DNA of 9,821 bases from Nitrosomonadales bacterium (GTDB lineage Bacteria; Pseudomonadota; Gammaproteobacteria; Burkholderiales; SG8-41). This document shows positions 6,362 through 9,821 of the stretch, piece by piece. Every line of letters begins with the position of its first letter. Position 1 is the first letter of the stretch. The DNA is taken from the NCBI GenBank assembly GCA_009885185.1, contig VFLF01000126.1, positions 1-9,821 on the forward strand, in the 5' to 3' direction. The notes under the pieces were generated by a model. It made no database searches and was not told the DNA's origin. It saw nothing but the letters and a program-made list of their open reading frames with translations. Both the position numbers and the translations under genes were made by a program.

Positions 6362-8608
6362 ATGCAATGGCCTACTCGCGGATCAGGAGCATCTCCGAAG
6401 TGGCGGCGCCAAAGCTCAGAAGCCCGAAAGATTCGCTGGCTTTGGCGCTGGGCTGGTGGAGATGTTGACCCTAGCCAGCGTTCCAGCGCCGCGCAGAAAT
6501 CCCCATCTGACCCGGTGCCAAATTTCCTTCAGCGATTCTCAGCACGCTGGCTGCGGCTGATCCGACGCGCAAGCATTGAACGCAAGCGATTGGCGCTTGC
6601 GCTGATATTCTCCCTGCTGATTCACGCGTTGCTGTTTAGTCTGACCTTCGGTAGCGAGGAATTTGGGTTGCCAGGCCTCGTCGCCCCTTGGCAAGATCGA
6701 CGGATCGAGGCGCCTGCTCTGCGCGTCGCGCTCGTCCCGGAGCACGTCAAACCTGCACAACCAGCGGTCAAGCCGGCGGCGGAGCCACCGCTGCGAGCAG
6801 CAATCGGGCCTCCTGTTGCCGTTAGGCCGGCCCCGACGCCAACCGCGTCACCTGTGCAGGCCCAGCTTGGGAGAACAGAGGCTAAAGCGCCCGCAGCCAA
6901 GCCGAAAGCGAAGGGCAAAGCGAAGCGAAACACCGTGGCCCATGCGGCCCCTGCAAAAGCGCCCAAGCGCGCCAAAGGGCCCCATCTGGCGCAGCCTCTG
7001 CAGAAACCGAAGCCGACCGACAAGTCCTTGTCGGTCGTTCGTTCCGCTCCGGTCTCGCCAACGCCTGTCATCGCGGCTGCGCCAAGCGCTTCGGGCACGG
7101 AAAACGCCACCGCATCGTCTCGAGATCCCAGCGATGGAGCGCAGGAGGCACAGCGGCAAGAGGCTCGGCAGGAAGCCGCGCGACAGGCGGCGGCCCAACT
7201 AGAGGCACAGCAGCAGGAAGCTGCTCGTCTGGAAGCGGCTCGTGCCGAGGCCGCAAGACTAGAAGCCGAACACCAGGAAGCCGCACGACAGGAGATGGTC
7301 CTATTGGCGATGAGGCGGCAAGAGGCTGATCGTCAGCAAGCATTTCGTGTCGAGGCTGCGCGGCTGGAAGCCGAACGCCAGGAAGCCGCACGGCAGGCAG
7401 CGGCCCAACTGGAGGCGCAACGGCAAGTGGCTGCTCGTCAGGACGCGGATCGTGCCGAAGCCGCAAGACTGGAAGCCGAACGCCAGGAAGCCGCACGACA
7501 GGCAGTGGCCCAATTGGAGGCAAAGCGGCAAGAGGCCGCTCGTCAGGACGCGGATCGTGCCGAGGCTGCAAGACTGGAAGCCGAACGCCAGGAAGCTGCG
7601 CGACAGGCAGTGGCCCAACTGGAGTCAAAGCGGCAAGAAGCCGCTCGTCAGGAAGCAACTCGTGTTGAGGCCGCAAGGCAGGAAGTCGAGCGCCAGGCAG
7701 TCGCACGGCACGCAGCGGCACAACGGGAGGCGCAGCGGCAAGAATCCGCACGTCAGGAAGCAGCTCGTGTCGAAACCGAGCGGCTGGAAGCCAAACGCCA
7801 GGAAGTCGCGCGACAGGCAGCCACCCAACGGGAGGCGCAACGGCAAGAGGCCGCGCGTCAGGATGCGGCTCGTGTCGAAGCCGAGCGGCTGGAAGCCAAA
7901 CGTCAGGAAGTCGCGAGACAGGCAGCGGCCCAACGGGAGGCGCAACGGCAAGAAGCCGCTCGTCAGGATGCGGCTCGTGTCGAAGCGGCAAGAGTGGAAG
8001 CCGCAAGACTGGAAGCCGAAGAGGCGAAACGGGAAGAGAGACTTCGGGCAATCGGACGACAGCTCAATGAGGAAGCCGCTCGGCGGGCACCGGCTCGGCC
8101 AGAGGCCCCGCACGTCGAGGTCGGACAAACCGAAGAGGCGAAACGGGAAGCGAGGCTTCAGGCAATCGGACGTCAGCTCAACGAGGAAGCCGCCCGGCGT
8201 GAAGCGGCTTCGACTGCCGCTCGTCCGCCCAATACACTGCCCCATTCGTTGAGCACTGCACGTCGAGTCAGGTTATGGGGGCACACCCATCCCACTTCCG
8301 AAATCGTCCAGTACGCGGAAGCGTGGGCCTGGAAGATCCAAGCCAACACTGCTGTCGAAACGGTCCGCGAACTGACGAAGCGGCCTCATAGGCCCCCCAT
8401 GGTAACGGTGGCCTTTCGAAGCGACGGATCCGTGGAGTCGGTGACTTTCGTTGTCTCCAGTGGCGTGGCGGAAATCGATGAGGCGATACGGCGCATCGTG
8501 GAAAGCCATAGACCCTACCCAGTGTTTCCGGCGGCACTGGCTCGCGAGTTCGACGTGATTGAAATCCGCCGAACCTGGCACTTCGACTCAGCCATCCGGC
8601 TGTACTGA
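6362..8608 (+). CDS. TonB-family energy transducer with long repetitive coiled-coil/stalk
   Basis: TonB-type proteins pass proton-motive energy from ExbBD-like inner-membrane motors to outer-membrane receptors. From ATG 6362 the product has 748 aa, about three times a classical TonB. Order: Arg/Trp-rich cytoplasmic segment 1-76; one membrane helix 77-96 with S84-LLI-H88, the SxxxH motif TonB needs for ExbBD coupling; a Pro/Ala/Lys-rich part about 116-250; a Glu/Ala/Arg/Gln helix of eight 35-aa units, 265-544; two copies of a 23-aa motif containing AIGRQLNEEAARR; and a TonB-type C-terminal domain about 638-748 (PPMVTVAFRSDGSVESVTFV, then SGVAEIDEAIRRIVES and the closing FDVIEIRRTWHF strand). 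The start is unsure: TTG 6320 and GTG 6515 are in frame and none has an RBS; GTG 6515 would give a shorter, more typical tail before the membrane helix. TolA is an alternative, but the SxxxH and C-domain favour TonB. No exbB, exbD or receptor gene is near. Confidence 0.88.
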   Translation: MQWPTRGSGASPKWRRQSSEARKIRWLWRWAGGDVDPSQRSSAAQKSPSDPVPNFLQRFSARWLRLIRRASIERKRLALALIFSLLIHALLFSLTFGSEEFGLPGLVAPWQDRRIEAPALRVALVPEHVKPAQPAVKPAAEPPLRAAIGPPVAVRPAPTPTASPVQAQLGRTEAKAPAAKPKAKGKAKRNTVAHAAPAKAPKRAKGPHLAQPLQKPKPTDKSLSVVRSAPVSPTPVIAAAPSASGTENATASSRDPSDGAQEAQRQEARQEAARQAAAQLEAQQQEAARLEAARAEAARLEAEHQEAARQEMVLLAMRRQEADRQQAFRVEAARLEAERQEAARQAAAQLEAQRQVAARQDADRAEAARLEAERQEAARQAVAQLEAKRQEAARQDADRAEAARLEAERQEAARQAVAQLESKRQEAARQEATRVEAARQEVERQAVARHAAAQREAQRQESARQEAARVETERLEAKRQEVARQAATQREAQRQEAARQDAARVEAERLEAKRQEVARQAAAQREAQRQEAARQDAARVEAARVEAARLEAEEAKREERLRAIGRQLNEEAARRAPARPEAPHVEVGQTEEAKREARLQAIGRQLNEEAARREAASTAARPPNTLPHSLSTARRVRLWGHTHPTSEIVQYAEAWAWKIQANTAVETVRELTKRPHRPPMVTVAFRSDGSVESVTFVVSSGVAEIDEAIRRIVESHRPYPVFPAALAREFDVIEIRRTWHFDSAIRLY
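7154..7993 (+). repeat. Eight tandem 105-bp (35-aa) repeats inside the TonB-like gene
   Basis: Units begin at 7154, 7259, 7364, 7469, 7574, 7679, 7784 and 7889, exactly 105 bp apart and all in frame. A representative unit runs LEAERQEAARQAAAQLEAQR then QVAARQDADRAEAAR. Adjacent units differ by roughly 10-13 bases in 105 by my count (third versus fourth: 10; seventh versus eighth: 11), many of them synonymous. The first two units are the most diverged. Thirty-five residues equal five heptads, so each unit gain or loss keeps a coiled-coil phase. Confidence 0.9.
8018..8200 (+). repeat. Duplicated 69-bp (23-aa) motif inside the TonB-like gene
   Basis: Two copies, 8018-8086 and 8132-8200, begin 114 bp apart. 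Each encodes EEAKRE-x-RL-x-AIGRQLNEEAARR with only two residue differences and a handful of base changes. The motif is distinct from the 35-aa units and sits between them and the C-terminal domain. Confidence 0.85.
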
Positions 8609-8740
8609 TGAGTGCTCGCCCCTAATCTCCAGCGGTACCCCACGCGCACCATCCTCGCGCCATTCCAATCTGCGGCGGATCGCGGAGAGCATGCCGAGCA
8701 CGAGGACATCGACTTTGCGTTTTAAAAGTCGGTATCTGAA
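8588..8740 (-). pseudogene. Possible coding remnant overlapping the TonB-like 3' end
   Basis: A 50-codon open stretch, closed upstream by TAG at 8741-8743 and ending at TGA 8588-8590. It reads FRYRLLKRKVDVLVLGMLSA then IRRRLEWREDGARGVPLEIRG, with protein-like composition, but has no good start (its only internal ATG leaves 34 aa) and no RBS. It overlaps the last 21 bases of the TonB-like gene on the opposite strand. It could be the tail of a gene lost by deletion, or chance. I do not recognise the family. Confidence 0.2.
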
Positions 8741-8931
8741 CTAACAGACAGTGTGCGATGGCTTCAAACCTCAAGCGCTCTCGATAAAAGAAAACTGTTA
8801 TCCGTTGTAATTGACCATATTTCGGCCTTTGCGGACCTATTTTGACCGTATCGCTATTGGAGGCATTGGCCGAATCCGAGCATTCAATCATGTCAGGTTA
8901 CGATACCCACACGGCAGACCGGGACGGCCCT
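8609..8931. other. Intergenic stretch with paired TTGACC(A/G)TAT motifs
   Basis: About 320 bp between the TonB-like stop and the stop of the minus-strand hypothetical gene. The left half carries the coding-like remnant listed separately. The right half (about 8780-8880) is AT-richer and contains TTGACCATAT at 8811-8820 and TTGACCGTAT at 8842-8851. TTGACC resembles a -35 box, but no well-spaced -10 follows, and the only downstream plus-strand ORF is some 690 bp away. I see no convincing terminator for either convergent gene. Confidence 0.45.
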
Positions 8932-9435
8932 TCACTTCGGCCTGCTGTACCCACTGGCTATCCACGCCTCTGCGCTAGCCGCGTTTAATTTGAATTCTGG
9001 CCGTACCATCACCTGCGCCAGTTGTGCGCCATCCGGGTCATGCGCGCTCAGCAAGGCATGCGGCTCGTCTTCGTCAGGCACCACGTCCAGTGCAACACGG
9101 ATGGGCTGATCGTTCACGATGACGGTGATGGTTTTGTGCAGCAGGGCCTGCAGGTGCTGCTCGTGACGGAGCACCACTTCAGAGGCGGTTTTGACCAGCG
9201 TATTAAATGCGTTGCCATCGAGCGGTTTCGGATTCTTTTTATCGCGTCCCATGGTCCACGGGCCAACCAGCGCGGGTTCGGGTTGGCCATCCAGAATCAT
9301 TTCCACTGCCCAGCCGTCGTCATCGCCGTTTTTAATGACGCGTGCCGTCCACCCCCTTTGCACCCACAGGCGTGGTTCATTGATGATGGGGGCTTCGTCA
9401 GACGTAAGGTCCGGGTGTTCGAGGGGTATTGTCAT
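8932..9435 (-). CDS. Conserved-looking hypothetical protein, 167 aa
   Basis: I do not recognise a named family. The product begins MTIPLEHPDLTSDEAPIINE, is acidic, and has no signal peptide or membrane segment, so it is probably cytoplasmic. A middle part reads WTARVIKNGDDDGWAVEMIL and VGPWTMGRDKKNPKPLD, suggesting a small beta-rich domain with exposed aromatics. A helix follows (AFNTLVKTASEVVLRHEQHLQALLHK), then an Ile/Val-rich segment (TITVIVNDQPIRVALDVVPD) and a C-terminal helix NAASAEAWIASGY. Regular alternation of hydrophobic and charged residues and clean GC-rich codons indicate a genuine gene. The ATG lacks a clear Shine-Dalgarno (ACGGCC just upstream). It stands alone, convergent with the TonB-like gene and divergent from the short ORF at 9543, so context gives no function. 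Confidence 0.75.
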   Translation of the reverse strand: MTIPLEHPDLTSDEAPIINEPRLWVQRGWTARVIKNGDDDGWAVEMILDGQPEPALVGPWTMGRDKKNPKPLDGNAFNTLVKTASEVVLRHEQHLQALLHKTITVIVNDQPIRVALDVVPDEDEPHALLSAHDPDGAQLAQVMVRPEFKLNAASAEAWIASGYSRPK

Positions 9436-9542
9436 GGCCGTAGTGTAACGTCACTTGCAACCGATACCGCCCACATTCCAGCGCGCGATCGATCCATTCG
9501 CTGTATAAGGGGGCCTGACATCATGTTGAAGGGAACGGGATT

Positions 9543-9749
9543 TTGACCATTACATTGATCGGCACCAGCTTTTGGGTGATGGCACTGCAAGACATAGGCG
9601 AGAAAATTAAAAAGGGCTTTCACGTCCTGATTGATCCCGATGCCATACCCAGCCTGACGGATTTTGTACTGGTTGGGGATAATTTAGAGCGTTGGCACGG
9701 ACAAACAGAATCTCGCGGTGTCGTGATTTTGGCAGGCGAAGAGGCTTAG
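9543..9749 (+). CDS. Short ORF, possible degenerate LexA/S24-repressor C-terminal fragment
   Basis: A 68-codon frame, opened by TTG 9543; other starts are TTG 9555 and ATG 9579. The frame is closed upstream by TGA at 9516-9518. GGGAACGGGA (9531-9540) could serve as an RBS. The segment SFWVMALQD, then GFHVLIDPDAIPSLTDFVLV, resembles the S24/LexA-type pattern in which an xSFxLxVxGDSM loop is followed by GxxVxVDPDxxPxxGDFVxx. The GDSM loop carrying the catalytic Ser is missing (DIGEKIKKG stands there), as is the later Lys region (ATFKxL), so it cannot be an active autoprotease. It is either a decayed remnant or an unrelated small protein. The DNA-binding half is absent upstream. Confidence 0.4.
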   Translation: MTITLIGTSFWVMALQDIGEKIKKGFHVLIDPDAIPSLTDFVLVGDNLERWHGQTESRGVVILAGEEA

Positions 9750-9797
9750 TCAGAAGGTTAGGCAATAGGTTCAGGCAGTAAGCGCGCTGGCTGCGAA

Positions 9798-9816
9798 AGG
9801 GTGGCCGGATCACCCT
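9798..9816. repeat. Short perfect stem-loop
   Basis: AGGGTG (9798-9803) and CACCCT (9811-9816) form a perfect 6-bp inverted repeat round a 7-base loop (GCCGGAT). No T-run follows on the plus strand, and on the minus strand only TTTCG follows, so it is a poor terminator. It could be a short extragenic palindrome; the window ends five bases later, so its context cannot be seen. Confidence 0.3.
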
Positions 9817-9821
9817 GCGGA

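Noticed and set aside
7154..7993. CRISPR array or minisatellite as explanation of the regular repeats
   Set aside because: Repeats are contiguous without spacers, in frame, and encode a continuous heptad-type helix inside a TonB-family gene.
7068..8051. Long minus-strand ORF (327 codons) opposite the TonB-like gene
   Set aside because: It is the antisense reading of the 105-bp repeats; a repeat whose unit is a multiple of three and free of stops in one frame stays open in others. The product is a Pro/Leu/Arg-rich repeat with no domain.
7347..8252. Plus-strand ORF (301 codons) in another frame within the TonB-like gene
   Set aside because: Same cause: an Arg/Lys/Asn/Pro-rich frame-shifted reading of the repeats, fully inside a gene with clear TonB domains before and after.

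Overview
The window looks like a chromosomal segment of a Gram-negative betaproteobacterium, most likely Burkholderiales. The signs are high GC, two orphan Bug/TctC-type periplasmic binding proteins (a family strongly expanded in that order), an outer-membrane-type lipoprotein signal, and a TonB-like energy transducer. This is inference from protein families; there is no rRNA or other direct taxonomic marker.

Left part (about 1-5840), a small-molecule uptake and catabolism neighbourhood. A UbiD-type prFMN decarboxylase runs leftwards off the window edge (1-728, minus). Divergent from it is a Bug/TctC binding protein (951-1946, plus). A second, different Bug protein (1957-2931, minus) converges on it with 10 bp between the stop codons. 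Divergent from the second Bug gene, and behind a good promoter/RBS region, lies a tight three-gene plus-strand operon: a 72-aa GatC/AtzG-like small protein (3052-3270), an amidase-signature hydrolase with an intact Lys-Ser-Ser triad (3267-4670, 4-bp overlap), and a lipidated alpha/beta hydrolase resembling the esterase 713 group (4682-5839, 11-bp gap). The simplest reading is that the Bug proteins bind a carboxylate or amide-like compound in the periplasm, while the amidase, esterase and decarboxylase process such compounds. The actual substrate cannot be read from the sequence.

Middle (5840-6361): about 500 bp with no gene I can support. Then comes a large TonB-family protein (6362-8608, plus): a cytoplasmic basic N-terminus, one membrane anchor with a TonB-type SxxxH motif, a Pro/Ala/Lys-rich stretch, a long charged helix built from eight tandem 35-aa (105-bp) units, a second duplicated 23-aa motif, and a TonB-type C-terminal domain. 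No exbB/exbD lies nearby in the window.

Right part (8609-9821): a gene-poor stretch with a short coding-like remnant and a repeated TTGACC(A/G)TAT motif, then a 167-aa acidic conserved-looking protein of unknown function (8932-9435, minus), then a 68-aa ORF (9543-9749, plus) with faint similarity to the C-terminal half of LexA/S24-type repressors but lacking the catalytic serine motif.

I found no RNA genes, CRISPR arrays, insertion sequences or defence genes, and no convincing evidence of a wholly new multi-gene system. The most distinctive items are the internally amplified TonB-like protein and the small-subunit/amidase/lipo-esterase operon.
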